NCBI GenBank assembly: GCA_000320545.1
Contig: ADNK01000266.1
Span: 94,593-158,592, forward strand
Length of the DNA: 64,000 nt
Source: Bigelowiella natans CCMP2755
Lineage: Eukaryota > Cercozoa > Chlorarachniophyceae
Direction: 5' to 3'
In this document: piece after piece, positions 12,575-23,349 of the stretch
Layout of the letters: the number at the start of each line of letters is the position of its first letter
Position numbering within the stretch: position 1 is the stretch's first letter
Position numbers and translations under genes: made by a program
Notes under the pieces: model-generated
Databases searched by the model: none
What the model was told of the DNA's origin: nothing
The model's input: only the letters and a program-made list of their open reading frames with translations

Positions 12575-12709
12575 ATGAAGGACGGCACCGATTTTACTCC
12601 TGATTCAGCTCGTACGCTGCCTGCCACTTTCGAACAGAGAATCACCAGATTCACGAAATTGCGACATGATTATCAACAAGAAAATGACATAAATGGATTG
12701 AACTTTTGA
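12575..12709 (+). CDS. small hypothetical ORF (44 aa) or first exon of a small gene
   Basis: ATG to TGA gives a 44-residue polar peptide beginning MKDGTDFTPDSARTLP, with a basic, potentially helical middle (QRITRFTKLRHDYQQEN). I do not recognise it. It is included because it starts 157 bp from the KH gene start in divergent orientation, exactly where the strand alternation of this window predicts a plus-strand gene, and because its composition is protein-like. It could continue into later exons between 12710 and 13700, which I could not resolve, or be a chance ORF. Confidence 0.3.
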   Translation: MKDGTDFTPDSARTLPATFEQRITRFTKLRHDYQQENDINGLNF

Positions 12710-13739
12710 CGGAAAAAACAACGATGAACACAATTAGATAAAATTTGGCAAAATTTGCAGCATACGGTATTTTAGATATCTGTTATAGTTCTATTGTAAT
12801 ACTTATAAATGAGTAATTTTGTACCGATACATAAGATAAAATTTCAAAAATTTCATTCCTATTTCTCTCTCCTTTTAATTATGTTCGATTACGCCAGCAT
12901 GCGCACCGTCAGGAAAGGCGTCCGTCCCCCGATAAAATAATTCGACGATTCTGAGACTCATATTTCTTCGGCTCTAGACGAAGGATTATGATGACGGAAG
13001 TAGACGAGCAGGATGAGAAGATCCATCTCTTGGCACAGATCCACAGAAATGAAGAGCATGACCGGTCAAGCATAGGATATTGCCCATGGATTCGTCTTGT
13101 TCTTCCGATCAACACATTAGGAAGGGGCAGCGACCTTGGAAGGGGGTCGTTTCCTGCTACATCGTTACATGTCTTCTGAAGTAACCAAAATCGTCTCTTT
13201 TTCAAATTAGCTCTCGTTGTGACTGCTGCAATATGCCATGTATCGGCCAAGATGCATGCTGCTTCCTCGGTAAAAATTTGAAAAGTTAACTTGCAAATCG
13301 TTTTTCATAAGTACGACAGCAACCTAATTCTTGGTGCTATGACAGTGATTTTCCACCTCTGCTTCAACGTCTGTCTCAGCTGCGATTGTGAGACTTGTGT
13401 AGATCCTCCAAGGTGGTGGATGAATTGGTCTGGTTGCAATTGCTGGTGCATTGTGATAAACACATACAGAGTAGCAAATGACTCCCCAGTGCGACCAACA
13501 TCAATATCAAGTAGTGCTGTCACCAGCTACAGGGCATGCGTCCGAGCAACATCAGCAACAGTCGTCGAATGAGTTATTTGCCCACGCCTGCTGCAATGTA
13601 CTAAGCCAACGTGCCGTTGCAATTTATGGGCTGCGCTACGACATTGTACAGCAGAATCGAATTTGTAATGAAAATGATCATTGAAAAATTGAATTTTACG
13701 CGACAACACAACACAACAACTACAATTCTTTCTGTAAAA
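12710..13739. other. unresolved region without a convincing gene
   Basis: AT-rich to 12890, then mixed composition. Open stretches exist on both strands (plus 12988-13179 and 13291-13572; minus 12909-13250), but none shows a recognisable domain or a phase-consistent exon chain. Confidence 0.5.
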
Positions 13740-14380
13740 CCTGTTGTCTCATCATGGCATGCGTGGATATACGCGTGTACCTTTTAGACACATACTTCAG
13801 CATATTCGACCATGCGAACGATGGTCAGCGCCTCACTTTGCTATCGTATAGTGCTCAGTAGTCGTCTGCCCTACACCCTACACTACTAGACTAGTACGAT
13901 GTACACGTACCTGCGGCGAGATATCGCGACTACAACTCCTTGAGCGCGCGTACGTACACGAAGTTAAGCCATAACGAGCAAACATATGCGCGCGTGTTTA
14001 CAGTAGTTGCAAACCTGTGTGCTATACGTAACCCCGCAAGTGTGTCGCTTCACTGCTGCTGTGCGCCGGCGGCGGCTATGTAAGGCTACACATCTATGTA
14101 AGACATATGCGCTTGTGCTGTTGTACGTACGTAAACACGTTGCTAGATGTGTGCTACACCTATTTGACAACACGTTGGCACATTGATCGATCGGCTGAAT
14201 AATGCAGTCAGTGAGGTTATAGGGCGTGTTTATGTCTAGATGTGCTATGATATGCTCGCAATGATGCATTTCAATCTCATAGCACTAGTACTTACATGGA
14301 GAGCTGCTATGTAACCATAACACAGGCGCAAGCACGTGTAACACATGTGGAGGTGGCTGTGGTTGCTAGTATATTTTTTC
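13740..14380. repeat. palindrome-rich island B next to the DUF819 gene 3' end
   Basis: Rich in CGCG, CTAG, TGCA, GTAC and ATCGAT words (gtacgtacgtaa, gcgcgcgtacgtac, gatcgatcggctgaa). It ends immediately at the stop codon of the minus-strand DUF819-type gene. It shares the 14-mer ATCGATCGGCTGAA (14186-14199) with island D (36850-36863). No gene is seen. Confidence 0.65.
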
Positions 14381-15692
14381 TCATATTATTGGCCACTGGA
14401 TCATGGGGAAGACGCTCAATACTTTTGCCATTAGGCATCCCAAGATAGTTCCTATCGAGTATCCTAAGGTGCCAGTCAGGATTGCTGGCTGGACAGCTGA
14501 TTTCCATCCTTTTGCTGCAGCCATTGCGCTAGCAGTTGCAGGGCCCCCAACGTTCGCGTTTGCAGCCACTAAAATTGCCCATGTTGGATAACCTAGCAAA
14601 CCTTTCCCCAACGCCAACGAAAATCCAAGCTGGATTAGGAGGAGAATCAAAATGAATAGAAATACTGGCCCGCCCATGCTTATGGCAACCTTGATATCTG
14701 CACATGCGCCAAGAGTAGCAAAAAACACGAGCATTAATGCAGCACTTAGTGCTGAAGAACCAGAGAAGATATTTGAGGCAGCAGAGCGTTCCCTAGAGTT
14801 CTTGGATTGGATATATTTTGAACTAGCTGTGGAGGTTATGAGGACTAAAAGTGGTGCTATGATACTTGCTAACCCTAGACTCAAGCTCGGTTGCCCGAAT
14901 GCCGATGCTACACGTCTCGATATGTCCAGTACTATGAGTGAGGTTGCCAGAGAGCTAATTATCGACATTTTTGTCGACATCTCTCCTTGGTTGCTATCAG
15001 CAGCATCACAGTTTCCCTTGTCACAATGATAATTTTTGGGTAGTATATCAGGATTACTCTCTGCAGCACCTGGTCTAGTTGCAGGGATTATCATAAGGAC
15101 AGTTAGATATAGTGCCATTGCTACATTATCAGCTGCCATTCCAGCTGCAAGAAGTGCTTGTTCACTTCCCTGCCCAAGGGTCGCAGCAGCAGCAGCAGCA
15201 TCAACACCGCCAGAACCGCCCATTCCAATTGCCTGGGCTGTGCTGGCGAAATTTAAAGATCCTCCAATATAGCTAGCACACAAGCAGGCAGCTATTCGCC
15301 AGCCTTCTACTCCGAGCAGTCCTCCAACAAAGTAATATGCAACTAAAGTTCCAATAATAGACCCTACCGCACCAATTACGAAAGCCTTTAGTACAACTCT
15401 GAATTGCTTCTCTAACAATTGTCGTAAGTTCGATCCTAGCAATGCAAGTGCTACAGCCAAGGGCATTAGATGCGACCACACCAACTCGTATGCTGCAGAT
15501 ATGGCAGGAAGTATTCCGATGGATGCAAGCAACATCGTAGATCCAAGTGCGACAATAGGTGCAGACAGAGTTGCTCCTATTTTTGTCCTGTCCTCCATTA
15601 CTTGTCCTACCATTGCCGAAAACATCAACACTGCCATGACGGTTAGATCGGAGTTGACAACCCATGAGCTTGGTGGAGCAATCGCTGTCCTC
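14381..15692 (-). CDS. DUF819 (YjcL-like) multi-pass membrane protein
   Basis: One long exon encodes about 437 residues ending at TGA (14381-14383). It is a polytopic membrane protein with about ten hydrophobic segments. Motifs include APPSSWVVNSDLTV near the N-terminus, YIGGSLNFA with a following Gly-rich stretch about a third of the way in, and NANVGGPATASAMA near the C-terminus. This pattern matches the DUF819 family, known in bacteria as YjcL and present in plants and algas as organelle proteins of unknown transport function. The 5' end is open: a TTTCCCACAG acceptor sits just upstream (~15700) and no in-frame ATG follows. A further hydrophobic reading near 15730-15830 may be an upstream exon carrying a targeting or signal region, but I could not fix its junction. 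Confidence 0.8.
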
Positions 15693-16465
15693 ACTTCTGT
15701 GGGAAAACGGTGAACCCCACGAGAATTTGTCGCCGATTCTGGTTTTTGATACCGATGACGTTGATGATTATGACTACGCCGAGGATTGTTACAATATCGA
15801 GTATAAGCGCTGGATAACCGAAGCCTTGGGTCCTACGTATTAAGGTCGAGAAGCGAACAATCAGGCATCGTATTAGAACTTGATCTTAAACTTCTGCTTA
15901 AAGCTATTTACTCGGATCTTCATTGTCGTCGCAGAAGTTTCGGCAATTCTTTTCCGACTGAGGTCTTGTGCATTGAGAAGATGTGGAGAGGCATACCATT
16001 GCGAGGAGAAAGCAGATTGGGCAGCTACTACGGAGAGCATCTGTCTGTTCAAGAGCTGGCGTTGTGGTGGGAAGTATAGTTGTAGTAGTTTTTCCTTGTT
16101 TTAGTAATTATTCAATTATTGTGGTCGCTCCTAGGACGGAGAGGATAAAGAAGTAGTAGTAGTAGTAGTAGTAGTGGGGGTCTTAGCAGGCACCATGTCC
16201 TCTATCCGAACACTCCCGACTCCCGACAATAATAACGACAAATCAATACCGGTAATAATATTAAAAATGCATGAATTCCATGCGGTTTTCATCAATAAAC
16301 TATAGTATTTGTACGTCGCTCAATACACGTACATGTCCTACTCATTCTTCTTCCTTGTCCTTCATTCCTCGTTCATTCATTCTTCCTAAAAAGCGTGAGC
16401 CTTCTCCACACGCCTCCTTCCTTCCCAACCACAGCACCTGGAAGACATCCTGGCAGCACACAAGC
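15693..16465. promoter_or_regulatory. divergent region between the DUF819 gene and DDI1
   Basis: This region should contain the unresolved 5' exon(s) of the DUF819-type gene and the promoters of both genes. A (GTA)n tract lies at 16153-16177. Confidence 0.4.
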
Positions 16466-19212
16466 ATGGAATCTAAGTTAGATCTCACCGTTGTTTTCAA
16501 CAAGGTGTTTCATCATAACCATTGAGCAGGCCTCCGACACGCTTTGATGATTGGTTTCTTTTGTGCAAATAGGGCGAGAAAGTACTTCCATTACAACTGA
16601 GTGGTGATACTTTGGTTTCAACTTTAAAACGATTGGTAGCAGCAGAAGTTCATGTTCCGGTGTCTGATCAGAAAGTCTTCTACAAAGGTGGTGGATCGAT
16701 CACAGCAATGTGTGAGTATGTTCAAGGCTCAGATTAGTCGATTGAATTCAATTATGAAAAAGGTTCTGCCTTGACGGATACCAAGACAATAAAGCAAAGC
16801 GGTATTCAAGATAAGGATGTGATAGGTATCCTGGTGATATATCATCAATTTAGTGACCATGCACACACACATGCATTCGGCCCAATGTCGATCGATACAC
16901 TGACAAACGCCCTCACACTTATAACTCCGAAACACACACACACACTCACACGCTAAAACACACATGCAGAGGTCCAAGGAGTTTCACTATCGCAATCCCT
17001 AACGAGTTTGAGCCAGATCCCTCAACATATATGGCAGGTGACTGTTACTATGCAGCAGCATAAACTTGGCATGTATCAGAAATTCCTTGCCTTACACACG
17101 TCTGCCCCCCCCCCCCCCCCCCCCCCCCCTCCTCCTCCTCCTCCTCACCTTCATTGCCATCATCATTATCATCATCATCATTCTTTCTGATAGAATCCTG
17201 CCCAGCTTCAAGAGACTATCAAAGGAAATCCAAAGTTGTTGAATCAGCTTCTCCATCAGGTATGCTGTACCTAGTACCTAGTAGGAACTCGCGAATTATG
17301 ATTGCGACAGACTGGAAAGGAACTACTACTCCCATAATTGGCATCACGCAATGACTTATGATATTAATGTTGGTGGTAGAACCCAACATTGGCAACGGCA
17401 GTTATGAGCAATAACACATTTATGTTGGAGCAATATTTCATTGAACAAAGGTAACAGTTTGCACATTATTTTGCAGCTGTGTACGACCCTCAGTTAGTCG
17501 TCGTTGATTGCCATGATATCGTGTAAATCGCGATGTGTTTGGAAAACAACCACGACTATGTAGCACTAAATCACACGGATCTATACACTAGGAGAGCTCG
17601 AGAGGCTGCAAAAAGAAAAGAAGATATGGAAATTTCCCGTCTCCAGGTACAAGATATTACAACATGCAATGCAATTTTCAGAAGTTCTCCTTTTCCTTTT
17701 TTATTTTCTCATGTATGACCATGATTACCAACCATCATCATTATGATAATATCTTAAAGGATGAAAGGTATCATACGAATTCAAACACGATGTGATGTTG
17801 CGGTGAGTTGGTGATCCAAAAACAAGGAATATTCTGCCATTTATAATACTTCTCCGTATAGGCTAACCCTTTGGATCCGGACTCTCAGAAAAGAATCCAA
17901 GAAATAATTCGAGAAAAGAATATTCGTGAAAATATGGAGAGGGCTATAGAACACAACCCAGAATCGTTTGGCAGTGTCATAATGCTTTACATTCCATGGT
18001 ACAGTAGGAAAGCTTTAGGCATCGTTAAATTCTACGAATATTTTACCTATTATTGTATTGCATCCTTTCTTTTTATTTTCATTTTCTTCATTGTCATTCT
18101 TCCTCATTCAGCGCCGTGAATAAAGTTCCCCTTAAAGCATTTGTGGATAGCGGTGCCCAGATGACAATTATGTCTCAAAAGTGCGCAGAGAAAGTCGGAT
18201 TAGCGCACCTAATCGACAAGCGGTGGCAAGGCATGGCAAAGGGAGTGGGTACATCAAAAATCACAGGAAGAATTCATGCTGCACAGATTCAGATCGGCAG
18301 TGCATTTCTTACCATGAGCATTACTATTCTAGAGAATCAGGTGAGCTGTTGTATTCGTAAATATCATGTGGCAGTAGTGTTGTAGAACAGAGAGGAGACG
18401 AGAAGAAGAGAAGGAGCTGAACCACCCACTAGACCACCACTTGCTGTTTCCCATAACACTACGACTTTATTTATGATTCATACCTCCCCACCTCCTCTTC
18501 AAGGACATGGATTTTTTGCTTGGCCTGGATCAACTCCGTCGTCACCAGGCTTGTATTGATCTAAAGGACAATTGCCTGCGTATCCAAGGCCAGAACGTGA
18601 AATTTCTATCTGAGAAAGTACTAGTACGGAGGAGGAGGGGGAGGAGGAATGAGATTTTTTTTTTTCACCCCAATGTAGATATATGATCCTAATAGTAGTT
18701 ATTGAGTGATATACTACTTAACAACAGGACATTCCTAAGAATGGAATATTTCAAGATGCCAAAGGAGGAAGAGGCGTTGGTAGCACTACTAGTAGTAGAA
18801 GTAGTAGTAGTGGTACAAGGAGTGTTGCTGCTGATAGCAAGCAGTCAGGCCCCAGAGGCAAAAAGCAGGTACTTTGTTACTATAGTTCCAGCAACCGTCT
18901 TTATTGAGAATGAATTTGATAATGATCAACAGAAGGAGGATAGGGAGACAATATTACTCGATTTGCAATATTAATCGATATTTCATAGATGGTCGTTTGT
19001 TCACTTACTTACAGAAGGTTGGGGGTTCTTCTTCTTCTTCTTCTTCTTCTTCTTCTGGCATGGAAACAGAGGCTTCGTCTCCTCCAACAGCCTCAAATTC
19101 TAGACCAGGTGTGATGTCTGTGGATGTAAGTATGAAATATCTGAAAGATGATATACGTCGATGGTGCTCGTAATGCTGTCTTGCGTGTACTCTTTTTTAA
19201 AAGTTAGAACTT

Positions 19213-19301
<89 letters not shown>

Positions 19302-19850
19302 GGGAAGGAGGTTACGTTTGGTGTGATACACAACCAGCAGGAGCAACAATGGTATCGGCGACTACTAGTACGATGAGCACTAACAGCAACAGAAGCGCAC
19401 CATCGACTATTAACCCGGTGCGTGTGTGTGTGTGCGTGCGCGCGCGCGTAGTGATAAGAGGAGGGAGAAAAGCGTGGGGTGTTTTTCTCTTATCTGTTTT
19501 TCATCATTATGATGATATCATTTTGCAATGAAGATGATTCCGAATATGGTGCTAGTGGTCTCATGCCAACTTTTATGAAACAGCAACATCTTGCAACTCT
19601 GATAAGCATGGGATTCTCACCTGCAATGGTCGGTTAAATTTTGTCGCTGTATATTCCTTTCTTTCATGTGATATGTGTGTGAGGGGTGAGCATGTTACTC
19701 TATGTTCAGGCTCTGGAGGCTCTCACAGTGAGCGGTGGAAACGTAGAACTTGCTGCAGCATATCTCTTTACAAGGGTGATTTTTTTTGCATACATATTTG
19801 AATGTATTGGTCATCACTTAATTTTTTCCTTTATTTTTATTTAGCAATAG
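16466..19850 (+). CDS. DDI1: DDI1 family UBL-retropepsin-UBA proteasome shuttle and protease
   Basis: DNA-damage-inducible protein 1, a ubiquitin-binding proteasome shuttle with an aspartic protease fold. Sixteen exons: 16466-16504, 16573-16711, 16763-16825, 16970-17037, 17194-17259, 17380-17450, 17592-17646, 17862-17998, 18112-18340, 18504-18617, 18728-18868, 19015-19108, 19338-~19421, 19534-19628, 19710-19775 and 19845-19850. The product is about 488 aa. Domains: ubiquitin-like (1-~80), a helical NP-repeat segment (~104-150), the NPLDPDSQ-type linker helix, the retropepsin domain with catalytic VDSGAQ (Asp ~225) and the [15 protein letters not shown] block, a Ser-rich linker, and a C-terminal UBA ([13 protein letters not shown]). 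All three key regions are intact. The last exon is 6 nt (CAA TAG). The exon 13 donor is the least certain. Two Ser runs are encoded by AGT and TCT microsatellites. Confidence 0.95.
17103..17180 (+). repeat. DDI1: poly-C, CTC and CAT tracts in DDI1 intron
   Basis: A run of more than 20 C (17103-17129), then CTC and CAT repeats, fills the intron just upstream of the acceptor at 17193 and forms an extended pyrimidine tract. Confidence 0.85.
19215..19300 (+). repeat. DDI1: (TG)n-(GA)n compound microsatellite in DDI1 intron
   Basis: (TG)n 19215-19250 is followed directly by (GA)n to about 19297, in the intron before exon 13. Confidence 0.9.
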
Positions 19851-19889
19851 ACGCAGCAATGATGGGACAGAGCTTCAGCTCGAAAGCGA

Positions 19890-20960
19890 ATATCTTTTCA
19901 GAATTAGTCTTGAATGGAATTGTGTTTGCCAGAAGCCAGTTCATGCCCGCGCATGTATACGCAGAGTAGGCGAACTAGAGCACGCACGTGATGTACGTTA
20001 CAAATGTGTTAACACAAATACGTATACGTTTCATTCAAGCATAATAAATGCGTGCAGAGCGGTGCCAGCTAGCGTGATATGCATTTGGTGGTTGCTACTT
20101 GTACAGTGTTAAATTATGCCACGCATGCGTGCCAAAAATGGATGCTGTGCCAAATAATGTGACATCATTAGAGCTACATGCATTAGGATGACCACTGAAA
20201 AAAATAATAGAAATGTGATTATATATGATCAATTTATTAGTCATCCATATCATTACACATCATAAGCTCTTGCATAAAAAGACGTGTCTAGGTGTGCGTA
20301 TCTGCTAGACTAGCTAGCTAGCATGTGTGCCACCAATCATGCTAGCATGGCGGCCTGCTGCTGCATGTAGGACACTACACGTACTAGCTAGCGCACTTAT
20401 ACAAAAGTAAAAAATGCTGCGCCATTCTAGCATTCGCTACAATCTAGCAATCTAGCTGCTAGTACAGGTGCGCGCACAATCTAGCAATGATCCATTTTTT
20501 TTTAGTACTGCTCGCGCGTACGTACTAGCCTATTAGTGGCTACGGGCTAGCCCCGCCCTAGCTAGCTAGCTATCTCGACTTTTTGAGTGCGTCATCTCAA
20601 CTAGTCAATGTTGCGATGACGCATAGCGAGTGTTGCGGGCTTTCGATGCAAGTTCACATTCATTGTGTCTATATACATGTAAGCAACACAACTCCAATCA
20701 CAATGCACAGCATGGCTTCTGGGAAAAATCCTGACTTTTTTTGGTTTCCCCCCCAAAAATTGTCATTATCTACATGCTGATCTTGGCAACTAGCCTAGTG
20801 TAGCCTGTCAGCTGTGGCATTGTCTAGATGTCTGATGTAGCAGCCGCATTTATTGCTGAACTATACGAATGCGCTATGTACTGCTAGTTCAGCTGAGCGC
20901 GCTGGATATTCTAATCTTAGTTCTTATTGCTTTTTACCAATAAAAATTTAGATCATAAAA
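19890..20960. repeat. palindrome-rich island C at a convergent gene junction
   Basis: Lies between the 3' ends of DDI1 (19850) and the small EF-hand gene (21105). Contains dense CTAG/GCTAGC runs (ctagctagctagc near 20560-20575, actagctagctagcatg near 20310-20326), CGCG and TGCA words, and no supported exon. It carries a minus-strand copy of the shared motif at 20173-20200. Confidence 0.7.
20173..20200 (-). repeat. copy of dispersed island motif
   Basis: On the minus strand it reads TTTCAGTGGTCATCCTAATG followed by CATGTAGC. It differs at only a few positions from the copies at 9181-9204 and 52873-52896. Confidence 0.6.
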
Positions 20961-21104
20961 TGTGCGTTTAGGCGTAAATTTGAATTTTTTTTATCGTATG
21001 CACCACACTAGCACAGTTGGCATAGATCCAAACCGTTGTCCAACCATCGAACTATAGGGAAATAAAGATGCTTTGTACTACTACGTGCGCTCCTCTTGAC
21101 ACTA

Positions 21105-21497
21105 CTACTCGTGTTCGATCTGAGCGCCATCCAGTGAAGATTCCATCTTTTTGAATTCATCCAGGGCAGATGTAAGCCAGGCTGAGAAAGCCTCCCGTTC
21201 AATATTGCCGTCCGGGTTGAAAGAAACCTTTCCATCTTTGCTAGCTTTAACCAAATCAAGCAAGTCGAGGGATTCCCAAGTGACACCCTGTTATGATTTA
21301 TAAAGTAAATAAATGATACAGTCATTAAATCTTGATTTTTCTAATTTTTTATCACCTTTCCACCAAGATTGTTCTTCTCGATTAGGCGAGTGAGCTCAGC
21401 ACCAGCACCTTTGAACTTATATGCCTGATTAGCGGAAAAATATCAAAAGTGTTCAACCGTGCAAACCAGTAGTATTAGCTCGACATCACCCCATACA

Positions 21498-21570
<73 letters not shown>

Positions 21571-22581
21571 CAACCTCTTCGATCTCATAAGGTTCGATCA
21601 CATCGTCACCGTTCAAATCTGATAATGTCGAGGAGACTTAGTTGGATCGAAACTAGTACAAAGATGACGGGTTCACAATAAATACTCCGAAAAAATCTTA
21701 CCAAAAAGCATGAAAGCATCCTCGCAGAACTTTTTGTATTCCTGAAAATTCCAGCAGTTTGTATACGTCATCATATTCATATTTTATATGTTAAAGGCAA
21801 TCACTTTTCTATGCAAAACTTTATCTAGGATGACGATGTGAGTCTCACAAGTCAGGAAATTAAATTACGTTTGATTCTGTGGAAATGCTTCTCAACTGTG
21901 TTCCAGAAATAGAGATTGGCCGGCAGAGCAGCGATTTATGAAGCATTGGAGGTGTCCAAAGCGAACCCTGCATCTTACTTATGAGGCGAACACCGCCCAG
22001 CCGGCGAAAGAAGGGACGCGAGAGGAAGCGTGTGACACGAGACATTGAATCCACCTGAGTTTCAGATCTAACTACACAAGGGCCTTCCAATATTACATCG
22101 AATAGCCTATAATATACTATTACGACATACATTCTTTGTTGTAGAGGGCAGCCCAACTGACAACAAGCTTCCGGTCTGTGCACAGGTCTCTGAAGCTGTG
22201 CAAATTCAGATCATCTTTACCGTCTTCGTGAAAGAGCATCTTCTTTTTGGCCACTAAAAATGAAATTCAAGAGAAACTGCTGCGCTAGAACAATGGAGTA
22301 CAGATTAAAATCTGTACTTTCATTGGGAGCAAATCCAACCAAATTCATTTGCATAAACTCTTACAGTTTTCAACACCAACTTTTTTAGAACGGCATTCAA
22401 ACGAGACAAAGAAGAAATTCTAAGGTAGGGTTATATTTGTGTACATGAGACAACATGTAAAACTAAAAATTGAACACAATTCTAGTTTCTCTCATTTGGA
22501 CTCTGCAATTAAAAATCTTATGCATGTAATCCCAAAAGCTTCTCTTACTTTCCGGTCATGTGTGAGATATTCAAAAGCCAT
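21105..22581 (-). CDS. small EF-hand protein (187 aa)
   Basis: Eight exons with consistent phase: 22549-22581, 22365-22419, 22131-22253, 22055-22071 (17 nt), 21702-21741, 21575-21618, 21356-21424 and 21105-21287 (TAG). An in-frame TGA lies immediately upstream of the ATG. Residues ~90-101 (DLNGDDVIEPYE) form a canonical EF-hand loop with acidic or Asn residues at positions 1, 3, 5 and 12. HEDGKDDLNLHSF (~38-50) and SFNPDGNIEREAF (~149-161) look like further, less canonical loops. It is probably a calcium sensor of unknown partner. The 3' end faces DDI1 across island C and the 5' end faces the dynein gene. An alternative in-frame first exon with a mitochondrial-type N-terminus may exist (see findings). 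Confidence 0.75.
21497..21567 (-). repeat. (CA)n and (TA)n tracts in small EF-hand gene intron
   Basis: (AC)n about 21499-21528 abuts (TA)n 21531-21567. The TA tract ends a few bases from the donor of the exon at 21575-21618. Confidence 0.9.
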
Positions 22582-23349
22582 TCAAAAGCTCTTTTTATCG
22601 GTTTCGCAACATATCTTGTCTCAGGTAATAAATTCACTTGTATTTAGAAGGCGAACTCATCCCAATTGATAATAAATAATATGTGTGGTCATCGTGCATA
22701 ATATCTGGCTTTCAGATTGAATATTTGGATGAAAAGGACTGTATCTTTATAAAATATCATGTAAGAAGAAATCATAAGAATAAACTAATCTGAATAATGT
22801 TTGTAAATTATTAAATTATGGATAAAATAAAGATGCGACATACAAAATACATTTTTTTTATAATCTTTGTTGGACAATTTCTACTTTTCAAGACATTCTA
22901 GATGAGTGGTCGGAAGACATAGTCTGATATTCACTAGAGGACTGTTTCTGGTTGTAACGCCCGCTCCCCCGTTGGGCTTAGATTTTAGCCCGAATCCACG
23001 TCGATTGACCCCTGCATCCTCCTGGTATCATTGCCAACGGGGAAGAGGTAAATGATCAATCTAATTTATCCAATAATATTGCAGGATTTGTTAGCATATT
23101 CATTCTTCCCACGTTTTCTCGTCACATAAATGAATTTAGTAGTTGTCTCCTCTGCACGTATGCTCTTCTCATCTTTAGAACAATCATCGAATATCGAATA
23201 ATGAATTATTTCTAAAATTAAAAGCAAGTAGCTCTTATTCTGGTGTTCGTTTGCGATATATAGGGGCAAGTTGTGGAGGTGAGAGGAGGTTCGCAAAAAA
23301 AATAGAGTAACGAGACACAGGCAAAGCTGGTTGATAGTTGTTACATAAG
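22582..23349. promoter_or_regulatory. divergent region between the small EF-hand gene and the dynein gene
   Basis: 768 bp of AT-rich sequence with a GC-richer patch near 22955-23045. It should hold both promoters. No coding exon is seen. Confidence 0.4.

Noticed and set aside
12909-13250. Minus-strand 113-codon frame
   Set aside because: Mixed composition with no motif and no phase-consistent neighbours; left as unresolved.
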